From contig CATJIF010000016.1 of NCBI GenBank assembly GCA_949740445.1, forward strand, positions 1-64,000: a DNA stretch of 64,000 nucleotides. The letters are read 5' to 3'. Positions 9,940 to 17,063 of this stretch are shown one piece after another. The notes beneath the pieces were generated by a model, which made no database searches, was not told the origin of the DNA, and saw only the letters and a list, made by a program, of their open reading frames with translations. Every line of letters starts with the position of its first letter. Positions within the stretch are counted from its first letter, which is position 1. This DNA is from an uncultured Peptostreptococcaceae bacterium (GTDB lineage Bacteria; Bacillota; Clostridia; Peptostreptococcales; Anaerovoracaceae). A program made the translations under genes and the position numbers.

Positions 9940-9974
9940 AATACCGGTGCAGAGTGCGTTGCGCCGGTATTTTT
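9940..9974 (+). terminator. Rho-independent terminator after the acyl-CoA ligase
   Basis: An 11-bp stem, AATACCGGTGC against GCGCCGGTATT with one G-U pair, is followed by TTTTT. It begins 13 bases after the stop codon. Confidence 0.85.
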
Positions 9975-9985
9975 CTCTAAAGGAT

Positions 9986-10014
9986 TTGACAAACTCCTCT
10001 AAATCGCATAAAAT
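9986..10014 (+). promoter_or_regulatory. Promoter of the type I antisense RNA
   Basis: TTGACA (9986-9991), a 17-base spacer, and TAAAAT (10009-10014) give a strong sigma-A promoter. It points into the 3' end of the convergent toxin gene and has no protein-coding frame behind it, as expected for an antisense antitoxin RNA. Confidence 0.75.
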
Positions 10015-10015
10015 A

Positions 10016-10056
10016 AAAAGAAGAAAGGCTTACCGCTTTTGTGATGGCGGTCAGCC
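10016..10056 (-). terminator. Terminator of the toxin mRNA
   Basis: On the minus strand GGCTGACCGC pairs with GCGGTAAGCC (one mismatch), followed by TTTCTTCTTTTT. The final CGGTAAGCCTTTC can also pair with the extreme 5' end of the toxin mRNA (10222-10231), a head-to-tail interaction known in type I toxin messages. Confidence 0.75.
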
Positions 10057-10105
10057 TAATTGAGGGTGTGACCGTCTAATGTATTAGGCGGTCAGTTTAT
10101 TTTTT
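10021..10105 (+). ncRNA. Antisense RNA antitoxin (type I system)
   Basis: Predicted transcript of about 85 nt from the promoter at 9986-10014 to the terminator at 10069-10105. It is fully complementary to the 3' untranslated region and last codons of the toxin mRNA. This is the layout of TxpA/RatA- and BsrG/SR4-like loci, where antisense pairing at the 3' end triggers decay or blocks translation. The ends are inferred from promoter and terminator positions. Confidence 0.6.
10069..10105 (+). terminator. Terminator of the antisense RNA
   Basis: TGACCG-t-CTAAT pairs with ATTAG-g-CGGTCA around GT, followed by GTTTATTTTTT. It overlaps the toxin stop codon at 10097-10099. Confidence 0.75.
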
Positions 10106-10183
10106 GCGCCAAAGCGCAGCGCAGAGGGTAACGATTCCGACAATTACCAGCGAAAACTGGAACATGCCTTCATATGTAACCAT
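10097..10183 (-). CDS. Holin-like type I toxin, 28 residues
   Basis: The 28-residue peptide starts MVTYEGMFQF, has one hydrophobic helix and ends LWRKK. This is the pattern of the small putative holin-like toxins of Firmicutes, which insert in the membrane. The start is fixed by GGAGGTGG seven bases upstream. Its own promoter (10238-10266) and terminator (10016-10056) are visible, and a convergent antisense RNA overlaps its 3' end. The locus therefore looks complete and functional. A degraded fragment of a second copy lies at 14938-14997. Confidence 0.85.
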   Translation of the reverse strand: MVTYEGMFQFSLVIVGIVTLCAALWRKK

Positions 10184-10237
10184 GCAACCACCTCCTTTAC
10201 GGGGTGGACTGAACCGCCAAACGGTAAGCCTTCCATA

Positions 10238-10266
10238 ATTATACACGAAAGAAAAAGTAAGCACAA
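10238..10266 (-). promoter_or_regulatory. Promoter of the holin-like toxin
   Basis: On the minus strand TTGTGC, a 17-base spacer, then TATAAT. Transcription would begin near 10231, so the mRNA starts at GGAAGGCTTACCG and can pair with its own 3' end. The 5' leader is about 48 bases. Confidence 0.75.
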
Positions 10267-10377
10267 TACTTTTAAGGATTTAATTTATATAAAATGAAAA
10301 ATATGTAATATTTATAAAAAGATATATTTGTGCGGTGCGAAGGCAACGCAGCAACCCGAAAAGGAATGGAAGCAGAA

Positions 10378-11112
10378 ATGAAAAAAGTGATGATGGTCGC
10401 CTATGAATTTCCCCCGATGGCAGGCTCGGGAATTTTCCGAACATTAAAATTTGCGAAATATCTTCCTGATTTTGGATATCATCCGTTTGTACTCACCCGG
10501 AAAATCGGGTCGAATACGTTGCGCGATGATTCCAATTTGGAAGAGCTGGCCGGAAAAGAAATTACAATCGTTCGAGAAAAAAGCCTTCCCATTGATGAAC
10601 TCAGAGGAATGAAAGGAAAAGCGATACGCTATGTGGGCAAAAAGTGGATCAGCCCGGATGTCCAGATATTCTGGGCGCGAAAGGCGTGCCGGGAAAGCGT
10701 CCGGATTTGTAGGGAGAACGCCATATCGCTTGTGTATACGACATCAGCCCCTATCAGCGACCACTTTGTCGGCCTGCATCTGAAAAAACGATGGAGAATA
10801 TCCACTGGGTTGCAGATTTCAGGGATGAGTGGACGATGAGCCCGTATTATCGGGATAATCGCTATTCGGCCGATTCTCGCCGTTTTGCCGCCTCAGGGTG
10901 TGGCCGCAGAATTGATTCGCACAACAGGTGCGGGAAAGATTGCAGATTCAGAAAGCAGGGATCAGATAAAGCAAGCGATTTCGGAGTATTATGCGGAGTG
11001 GAAATCCCAAAAGAGAATTACCTATACTGCCGACGAAGAAAAAATCAGACAGTACGAGCGAAAAAACCTGACGAGGCAGCTGGTTGGAGTGTTCGAACGA
11101 TGCGGAAAGTAA
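10378..11112 (+). pseudogene. Glycosyltransferase (family 4-like), decayed
   Basis: The N-terminal part reads MKKVMMVAYEFPPMAGSGIF and continues for about 140 residues as a glycosyltransferase Rossmann domain. At about 10790 the frame shifts: the expected continuation HWVADFRDEWTMSPYYRDNR is in a second frame. After about 10870 a third piece, beginning PPQGVAAELIRTTGAGKIAD and resembling the family C-terminus, runs to 11112 in the first frame. The middle 150 or so residues of a normal 400-residue enzyme are missing. It is flanked by intact genes and lacks partners, so I read it as a remnant of a surface-polysaccharide enzyme. Confidence 0.75.
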
Positions 11113-11271
11113 TAGTAAAAAAGACGTAAATTTCTGAAAATTTATATGTGTACAAAATGTGATAGAATGGTGTAGCTTTTTTGAAAAGAACGTGGTAGAA
11201 TATGCTATGCTTTAATCATTTAGAAGCAAAAATAAAAAAGAGATGAAAAAGAAAAAGGAGAAAAGGGTAAG

Positions 11272-11904
11272 ATGAAAAAGATTGTAACAGCAATACTGAT
11301 CCTGTGCCTGCTCTTCGGCATGGCAGCTTGTGGCGGCGGAGACGACAGCAGCAACGGTGGCGGCGATGCTTCCAACGGCGGCGAAAGCAATGTAGGCGAT
11401 ATCGTAAACGACGGCGAGGATAGCGGCGTTGTAGACGGTGTTAAAAAGATGCTCAGCTCGCAGGGTAGAGGTTACGACGAGCTGTTCACCGGAAGCCAGG
11501 GCGAAACGCTGACCTGTGCGTTCTTCGATTTCACCATCACCGATGCAAAGGCAGTGGACGAATTTTTCGGCTATACGCTGAACGACGAAAACATGAAGTT
11601 CATCACAGCAGAAGTTGCAGTAAAGAACGTAGCGTCGATGGACATCCCTGTAGGTAACTACGACTTCGAAATTTTCTGGGAGAGCACAGAAGAAATCGCA
11701 GATGAGGATCACTGGGCTTACGAAGTGCTGGAGGACAGCACTGGCATGTATCCCGATGAAGTAACACTGGCGCCCGGAGAATCCGCAAACGGCACGCTGC
11801 TGTTCTCCATCCCCAAGGATGTCAACAAGTTCATCATCGCTTATCAGGAGATCTACGAGGATGAATTCGTCGGAAATACATACGCGGTGGAGTGCGAGCT
11901 GTAA
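11272..11904 (+). CDS. Lipoprotein with DUF4352-like immunoglobulin-type domain
   Basis: A 210-residue exported lipoprotein. The signal peptide is followed by lipobox MAAC with the lipidated cysteine at residue 20. A glycine/serine/asparagine/aspartate-rich linker (about 21-55) follows. The remaining 130 residues fit the DUF4352/telokin-like beta-sandwich (the pattern TAEVAVKN and LAPGESANGTLLFSI). It would sit on the outer face of the membrane; the role is unknown. A ribosome site AAAAGGAGAAAAGGG precedes the ATG. A terminator-like hairpin lies about 60 bases after the stop. Confidence 0.8.
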   Translation: MKKIVTAILILCLLFGMAACGGGDDSSNGGGDASNGGESNVGDIVNDGEDSGVVDGVKKMLSSQGRGYDELFTGSQGETLTCAFFDFTITDAKAVDEFFGYTLNDENMKFITAEVAVKNVASMDIPVGNYDFEIFWESTEEIADEDHWAYEVLEDSTGMYPDEVTLAPGESANGTLLFSIPKDVNKFIIAYQEIYEDEFVGNTYAVECEL

Positions 11905-11961
11905 GAAAAAGCATCAGCGGAAAGAAGCGCGCATAAAAACGACTTAAACGGCGTATAAACA

Positions 11962-12008
11962 AACCTCCCTTGTCATATCCTTTATCAAGGAAATGCAGGG
12001 AGGTTTTT
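11962..12008 (+). terminator. Terminator hairpin carrying the dacF ribosome binding site
   Basis: AACCTCCCT pairs with AGGGAGGTT across a 22-base loop and is followed by TTTTTC. It can end the lipoprotein transcript. The 3' arm is also the GGGAGG binding site for the next gene, so folding would hide that site. Confidence 0.7.
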
Positions 12009-12012
12009 CGTT

Positions 12013-13281
12013 GTGAAAAGACAGGACAATCGAACATACAGATGGATGTTGCACGAAAGAACCAGGCGTTTGAGCACCGTCTGCCTGATGGTGGCAGCGC
12101 TGTTGGTGTCGTGCCTGCTGCCGGTAGCACCGGCAGAGATGGCCTTTGCAGAGGGGTCTGATCAGCCGGGACAGTCACCGTTATCCGCGGTAGAAGCGCC
12201 GGAGGGAAGCCTGCAGATTGATGCCAAATCAGCCATATTGATGGATGCGGCCACAGGGACCGTGCTGTACAGGCAAAACGAAACGCAGGAGCTTCCGCCG
12301 GCCAGCGTAACGAAGGTAATGACGATGCTGCTGGCGCTGGAAGCTGTGGAGCGAGGGCAGTTTTCGCTTGCGGATACGGTTTCCATCAGCCAGAGGGCGG
12401 CCAGCATGGGCGGCAGCCAGATGTACATGGAGGCTGGAGAAACGCACACAGTAGAGGAACTCTTTCAGGGCGCCAGCATATGCAGCGCCAACGATGCCTG
12501 TGTGGCGCTGGCAGAACTGACCAAAGGTACGGAAGAGCTGTTTGTGGAGGCGATGAACAGCCGGGCAAAGGAACTAGGGATGGAGCATACGCATTTCGTC
12601 AATACCAACGGATTGCCGGCTGCCGAACACTACACCTGCGCCTACGACATTGCGCTCATGTCGCGGCAGCTTTTAACCCATCCGCAGACAAAAGAATGGT
12701 TTTCCACCTGGCAGACGACGATTATGGTGGGGCTTCCGGGAAAAGAAAAGGAATTCGGGCTGACCAACACCAATAAGATGATTAAGACCTATCAGGGGGC
12801 AAACGGGATAAAAACGGGGTACACGCAGGATGCAGGGTATTGCCTGTCGGCTTCGGCCACGCGGGGAAACCTGACGTTAGTCGCCGTCATTATGGGTGCA
12901 CCCAGCTCAAAGGTGCGCTTTGCAGAGGCGTCGCGTCTGCTGGATTATGGATTTGCCAACTACGACAGCGTGCCCCTGTGCGAAAAAGGGCAGGTGGCGG
13001 GCAGCCTGCAAGTGCAGAAGGGAATGCCGCAGACGGTAAATGCCGTGGCAGGGCAAGAAATCAGCGTTTTGATTCCCAAGGGAAACGGCGGCAGCATTAC
13101 GTCGCAGCCGCTGCTGTCAGAAGGATTGCAGGCACCGGTGCGCGCAGGGGATGTCGTCGGTGAGCTGCAGATTTATCAGGAAGAAAAACAGATAGGCAGC
13201 TATCCTCTGTACGCGCAGGCCGATGTGGAGAAAGCGGGAATTTTAGAGCTGTACCTGCGCATTATACAATCGCTGTTTTAA
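12013..13281 (+). CDS. D-alanyl-D-alanine carboxypeptidase (PBP5/DacF type)
   Basis: The enzyme trims the terminal D-alanine of peptidoglycan stem peptides outside the cell. At 422 residues it has a signal peptide (hydrophobic stretch about 22-45), the active-site motif SVTK (Ser98 to Lys101), SAN (158-160) and KTG (267-269), then the C-terminal PBP5-type beta domain and a final hydrophobic helix for membrane anchoring. The GTG start at 12013 follows GGGAGG by nine bases; a later ATG at 12046 has no clear site. The binding site lies in a terminator-like hairpin. Confidence 0.92.
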   Translation: MKRQDNRTYRWMLHERTRRLSTVCLMVAALLVSCLLPVAPAEMAFAEGSDQPGQSPLSAVEAPEGSLQIDAKSAILMDAATGTVLYRQNETQELPPASVTKVMTMLLALEAVERGQFSLADTVSISQRAASMGGSQMYMEAGETHTVEELFQGASICSANDACVALAELTKGTEELFVEAMNSRAKELGMEHTHFVNTNGLPAAEHYTCAYDIALMSRQLLTHPQTKEWFSTWQTTIMVGLPGKEKEFGLTNTNKMIKTYQGANGIKTGYTQDAGYCLSASATRGNLTLVAVIMGAPSSKVRFAEASRLLDYGFANYDSVPLCEKGQVAGSLQVQKGMPQTVNAVAGQEISVLIPKGNGGSITSQPLLSEGLQAPVRAGDVVGELQIYQEEKQIGSYPLYAQADVEKAGILELYLRIIQSLF

Positions 13282-13307
13282 GCGGACAGGAACCGGCAGA
13301 GGCAGCA

Positions 13308-13340
13308 TTTCATATATTGTAACTGTTACGATATATGAAA
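13308..13340. promoter_or_regulatory. Near-perfect inverted repeat before the DUF3343 gene
   Basis: TTTCATATATTGTAAC and GTTACGATATATGAAA flank a single T, with one mismatch. No T run follows, so it is not a terminator. It may be a protein-binding site or a hairpin covering the start of the next gene, which begins seven bases later. Confidence 0.45.
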
Positions 13341-13346
13341 TGAGGG

Positions 13347-13631
13347 ATGGAATTGAATGGAACAGCTGTGTATCTGATAGCGTTTTCTTCGTATTACAAA
13401 GCTGCTTACGCGCAGGAAACACTGATGAGATACAAAATCAGAACCTCTCTTCGCAAGGTGCCTCCCGGTTTGCTGCAAAGCTGCGGTTATGGAATTACGC
13501 TTCGGACCGATGGCACAGAGGGGTTGAAGCAGGCGCTTCGCCTGCTGAATGAAAAGGATATTCGCAATCAGGGCGTTTTTGTCGTTCGGAAAGATCAGGC
13601 AACGACGGTCTACGATAGAATTTACCTGTAA
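13347..13631 (+). CDS. DUF3343 family protein (putative Se/S carrier-like)
   Basis: A 94-residue protein with the DUF3343 pattern: an N-terminal strand (VYLIAFSSYYKAAYAQETLM), a basic segment, then SCGYGITL around the conserved cysteine. Relatives are found near selenium and sulfur-transfer genes and are annotated as putative Se/S carriers, without direct proof here. The start is uncertain because no well-spaced binding site precedes ATG 13347; a GTG at 13368 is an alternative. An inverted repeat lies just upstream and a strong terminator just after. Confidence 0.7.
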   Translation: MELNGTAVYLIAFSSYYKAAYAQETLMRYKIRTSLRKVPPGLLQSCGYGITLRTDGTEGLKQALRLLNEKDIRNQGVFVVRKDQATTVYDRIYL

Positions 13632-13643
13632 TGATTGTAGCTA

Positions 13644-13684
13644 AAAAGCGCGGGGATTTCGGAACAACCGCTCCCCGCGCTTTT
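13644..13684. terminator. Bidirectional terminator between convergent genes
   Basis: AAAAGCGCGGGG and CCCCGCGCTTTT form a perfect 12-bp stem with A and T runs on either side. It serves the DUF3343 gene on the plus strand and the M29 aminopeptidase on the minus strand. Confidence 0.9.
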
Positions 13685-13711
13685 GCGCTGCACGTTCGTC
13701 ACAGGTCGATG

Positions 13712-14821
13712 CTATTTCAGCTGCTCGGGGTTGAGAGCGGCAAGCTCGGGAAGCACAAACTGCCCATCTTTACGGATGAGAACATCGTCGAACCAGATTT
13801 CGCCGCCGCCGTATTCCGGGCGCTGGATCATAACCAGGTCCCAGTGAAGCGCTGATTTATTGCCGTTAAAGGCGTCGTCGTAGGCCATGCCCGGCGTCAG
13901 GTGAAAGCTTCCGGCGATCTTCTCATCGAAGAGCGTATCCATCATGGGCGTGAGGATGTAAGGATTAACGCCGATGGCGAATTCGCCGAAATACCGGGCC
14001 CCCTCGTCGGTGTCCAGAAGATGGTTGATGCGCTCTGTGTCGTTGGCAGAGGCGTTTATAATTTTTCCATTTTTGATTTCAAAGCGGATGGCATCGTAGG
14101 TAAAGCCGAGCTCTTCGGATTTGGTATTGTAGGTGATATAGCCGTTGACCGAATCCTTTACTGGAGCCGTATAGACTTCGCCGTCGGGGATGTTGCATTC
14201 CCCGGCGCACTTGATGGCGCCGATCCCCTTGATGGAAAAGCGCAGGTCTGTATCGGGGCCGGTCAGCCGCACCTGATCGGTGCGGTTCATCAGCTCGACC
14301 AGCGGGTCCATGGCGCGGGACATTTTGCCGTAGTCCAGATTGCACACGTTGAAATAAAAATCCTCGAAGGCCTCCTGGCTGGTGTGAGCAAGCTGTGCCA
14401 TGGCGCTGTTGGGATAGCGCAGCACCACCCATTTCGTATGCGAAACGCGATAATCCAGCACGGGATTGAGAATTTTGTTGTAGAGGTTTTGCTGCTGCGG
14501 CGGAACGTCGGAAAGCTCCGAGGAATTTTCGCATCCGCGCACGGAGATATAGGCATCCATCTGCTTCATCTGGTGCAGCTGATAATCTACCATAGCCTGA
14601 AGCTGCGTTTCTTTGCAGCCCATCATAATTTCGCGGGTGATGACAGCATCGCGAAGCTCCACGTGGGGAAAACCGCCCGCCTGGTAGGTACAGCGGATGA
14701 GCTGCTGCACCAGCGGGCGGGCCGCTGCTCCCTCGTAGGCGATCAGTACGTGTTCTCCTGGCTGTACGTTGCAGGAATATGTGATTAAATTCTTTGCCAG
14801 TTGTTCGATTCTATGATCCAT
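13712..14821 (-). CDS. M29 family aminopeptidase
   Basis: A cytoplasmic metallo-aminopeptidase of 369 residues, the usual length for the AmpS/PepS family. Visible family hallmarks are GECNIPDGEVYTAPV (metal-binding glutamates), FGEFAIGVNP, FHLTPGMAYDDA and SALHWDLVMI near the C-terminus, which supply the glutamate, histidine and aspartate ligands of the dimetal site. It is probably a general peptide scavenger. It is a single gene with a terminator at 13644-13684. Confidence 0.93.
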   Translation of the reverse strand: MDHRIEQLAKNLITYSCNVQPGEHVLIAYEGAAARPLVQQLIRCTYQAGGFPHVELRDAVITREIMMGCKETQLQAMVDYQLHQMKQMDAYISVRGCENSSELSDVPPQQQNLYNKILNPVLDYRVSHTKWVVLRYPNSAMAQLAHTSQEAFEDFYFNVCNLDYGKMSRAMDPLVELMNRTDQVRLTGPDTDLRFSIKGIGAIKCAGECNIPDGEVYTAPVKDSVNGYITYNTKSEELGFTYDAIRFEIKNGKIINASANDTERINHLLDTDEGARYFGEFAIGVNPYILTPMMDTLFDEKIAGSFHLTPGMAYDDAFNGNKSALHWDLVMIQRPEYGGGEIWFDDVLIRKDGQFVLPELAALNPEQLK

Positions 14822-14937
14822 GATATTACCTCTCTGATCTAAAATTGGAATAGCGGAATCCGCTACTTTCGCGCGCAGAGATGCTCGCTTTTTTATATTA
14901 TAACCAATTTATGGGCGTTTTAAAAGAGGCGGGCTTT

Positions 14938-14997
14938 GCTTTGGCGCAAAAAATAAACGGACCGCCATAGCAAAAGTGGCCAGTCTTTCTTATTTTT
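14938..14997 (+). repeat. Decayed second copy of the holin-like toxin 3' end
   Basis: GCTTTGGCGCAAAAAATAAA matches the last codons of the toxin gene (minus strand 10097-10117), and GACCGCCAT, GCAAAAG and a CTTTCTT/TTTTTA tail match its 3' region with an internal deletion. The start codon and membrane helix are gone. It is on the opposite strand to the intact copy. Confidence 0.7.
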
Positions 14998-15025
14998 ACT
15001 TGATACGATTGAGAGGAATTTAAAG

Positions 15026-15064
15026 AAAACAGCCTGCACAGAAGGTTCCCGTGCAGGCTGTTTT
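15026..15064. terminator. Bidirectional terminator of the oad operon
   Basis: AAAACAGCCTGCAC and GTGCAGGCTGTTTT form a perfect 14-bp stem with an 11-base loop. It ends the minus-strand decarboxylase operon 32 bases after the oadB stop. Confidence 0.9.
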
Positions 15065-15096
15065 GTAGTGTATCTTGAAATCGTTGCTTGTGTGAG

Positions 15097-16230
15097 TTAT
15101 GCGCCGAATACCTTAAGCATAAAGCCTGCGGCGACAGCCGAGCCGATGACGCCGGCGACGTTGGGGCCCATGGCGTGCATCAGCAGGAAGTTCGACGGGT
15201 TGGCCTTCTGCCCTTCCATCTGCGAAACGCGGGCCGCCATAGGCACAGCGGATACGCCGGCAGAACCGATCAGCGGATTGATCTTTCCGCCGGAGAGCAC
15301 GTACATCAGCTTGCCAAACAGCAGGCCGCCGAGGGTAGACAGCATAAAGGCAAGCAGGCCCAGGGCGATGATGGAAAGCGTTTCCACGCTGAGGAAGGTC
15401 GCGCCTGTAGCCTTGCAGCCCACGGAAAGCCCCAGCGGGATGGTAACGATATTGACCAGGGCGTTCTGCGCCGTATCGGAGAGGCGGTCAGTAACGCCGG
15501 ATTCCTTAAAGAGGTTGCCCCGCATCAGCATGCCGATCAGCGGAGCGGTTTCCGGAATCAGCAAGACGACAAAGATAGTAACGGCGATGGGGAAGATAAT
15601 TTTTTCGCGCTTGGATACCTGGCGCAGCTGTTCCATCTTGACGGATCGCTCTTTCTCCGTGGTCAGAAGCCGCATCAGGGGCGGCTGGATCATGGGAATC
15701 AGCGCCATGTAGGAATAGGCGGCGATAGCGATGGCCGGAAGGTATTCTTTTGCCAGCCGCGATGCTGTCAGGATAGCCGTGGGGCCGTCGGCACCGCCGA
15801 TGACGCCGATGGCTGCGGCCACTGCGGGCGGAAAGCCCAGCGCCAGTGCCAGCAGGAACGCGGTGAAAATGCCCAGCTGCGCTGCGGCGCCCAAAAGCAG
15901 CGACGAGGGCCTTGCGATCAACGGGCCGAAATCGGTCATGGCACCGATGCCCAGGAATATGAGCGAGGGATATACGCCGTATTCCACGCCGTAATAGAAG
16001 TACCTCAGCAATCCGCCGTCCTCGAAGATGCCGGTATAGGGAAAGTTCGCCAGCAGCATACCGAAGGCGATGGGTACGAGAAGCAGCGGCTCGTATTTCT
16101 TGCCGATGCCCATGTAGAGGAGCACGCAGGCGATGAGGATCATAATCAGGTTTCTGGGGTCCTCCGCCAGCCCGGCAAAGCCGGATTCGCCGAAAATTTT
16201 ACCGATGACGGTAATGAGTGAAAAATTCAT
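15097..16230 (-). CDS. oadB: Oxaloacetate decarboxylase beta subunit (Na+ pump membrane channel)
   Basis: OadB accepts carboxybiotin, decarboxylates it and exports Na+ through the membrane. It has 377 residues and about nine hydrophobic segments. The conserved [16 protein letters not shown] segment carries the key aspartate of the ion pathway, and later [14 protein letters not shown] matches a second conserved region. The start at 16230 follows AGGAGGTGCCGCC; a longer frame upstream lacks support. It is the last gene of a four-gene operon after the carboxyltransferase, gamma subunit and biotin carrier. Confidence 0.95.
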   Translation of the reverse strand: MNFSLITVIGKIFGESGFAGLAEDPRNLIMILIACVLLYMGIGKKYEPLLLVPIAFGMLLANFPYTGIFEDGGLLRYFYYGVEYGVYPSLIFLGIGAMTDFGPLIARPSSLLLGAAAQLGIFTAFLLALALGFPPAVAAAIGVIGGADGPTAILTASRLAKEYLPAIAIAAYSYMALIPMIQPPLMRLLTTEKERSVKMEQLRQVSKREKIIFPIAVTIFVVLLIPETAPLIGMLMRGNLFKESGVTDRLSDTAQNALVNIVTIPLGLSVGCKATGATFLSVETLSIIALGLLAFMLSTLGGLLFGKLMYVLSGGKINPLIGSAGVSAVPMAARVSQMEGQKANPSNFLLMHAMGPNVAGVIGSAVAAGFMLKVFGA

Positions 16231-16241
16231 GGCGGCACCTC

Positions 16242-16646
16242 CTATTTCAGAGTGCACAGGGAACTGCCGGTATCCACCGTATTGCCCTTGGCGACCTGAA
16301 CGGCGGTAACAACACCATCTCTGGGGGCCATGATCTCATTTTCCATTTTCATGGCTTCTAAAATGAAGAGGATGTCGCCGCTCTTTACCTGCTGGCCGGC
16401 CTGGCAGCGCACATCCAGGATGTTTCCGGGCATGGGAGCGGTTACGGGCTCGCCTTCGCCTGCCGGGGCTGCGGGGGCCGCTGGTGCAGCAGCTGCAGCG
16501 GGTACGGGTGCGGATGCCTGTGCGGCAGCGACTTCCGCTGCCGGGGCTTCAGGCAGAACGGCAGGACCTGTGTAGACGGCGGTTGCCTGCCCCTGCTCCA
16601 CATCCACTTCGTATTGGTTTCCGTTTAATGTAACAATATATTTCAT
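16242..16646 (-). CDS. Biotin carrier protein of the decarboxylase
   Basis: A 134-residue biotinyl protein that shuttles carboxyl groups from the carboxyltransferase to OadB. The N-terminus [18 protein letters not shown] is followed by an alanine/proline-rich flexible linker (about 33-66). The biotin domain contains EAMKMEN, with the biotinylated lysine at residue 100. In many organisms this domain is fused to OadA; here it is a separate gene, as in glutaconyl-CoA and some clostridial decarboxylases. Confidence 0.93.
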   Translation of the reverse strand: MKYIVTLNGNQYEVDVEQGQATAVYTGPAVLPEAPAAEVAAAQASAPVPAAAAAPAAPAAPAGEGEPVTAPMPGNILDVRCQAGQQVKSGDILFILEAMKMENEIMAPRDGVVTAVQVAKGNTVDTGSSLCTLK

Positions 16647-16664
16647 AGTTGTTATCTCCTTATA

Positions 16665-17063
16665 CTATTTTACCGCTTTGATGCTTTTAAACACCAGCTG
16701 AGAAAGGGGGATGTTCGTCTCATGGCTGACGACGGCCATAATGCAGGCCGCTGTTTTCTCATCGACACCCAAAAGCTTTATCGTACCGCCGTAGGGCACG
16801 TCTGGCTCGCTTTGGGAGGCTTGCGCTGCTGCGGTGTCCTGCGTTGTCGCAGACGGAGATGCGGCGCTCACCGGCGCGCCTGCGGCAGCCGGTGCGGACG
16901 CGCTGGAAGGCGCGTTTGCCCCACTGCCTGCAACGCTTGCAGATACTACGCGCGAAATGGCAGTAATCATTACGCTGAGCATAGCCAGCATAAAAAAGAC
17001 GATGAGAATGCCGGACAAGGCGATGAGCAGCGCTTCGAGGGTGGTGATTTCGGTAATGCCCAT
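16665..17063 (-). CDS. oadG: Oxaloacetate decarboxylase gamma subunit
   Basis: A 132-residue OadG-type protein. One membrane helix lies near the N-terminus (about residues 10-38, LLIALSGILIVFFMLAMLSV). A long alanine/serine/proline linker follows, then a C-terminal domain containing GVDEKTAACIMAVVSHETN. In known pumps the gamma subunit holds the alpha and beta subunits together at the membrane. Its ATG overlaps the stop of the carboxyltransferase by one base. Confidence 0.88.
   Translation of the reverse strand: MGITEITTLEALLIALSGILIVFFMLAMLSVMITAISRVVSASVAGSGANAPSSASAPAAAGAPVSAASPSATTQDTAAAQASQSEPDVPYGGTIKLLGVDEKTAACIMAVVSHETNIPLSQLVFKSIKAVK

Noticed and set aside
15088-16221. A 377-codon plus-strand frame across oadB
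   Set aside because: OadB is unmistakable on the minus strand, and the plus frame is low complexity in charged residues with no motif.
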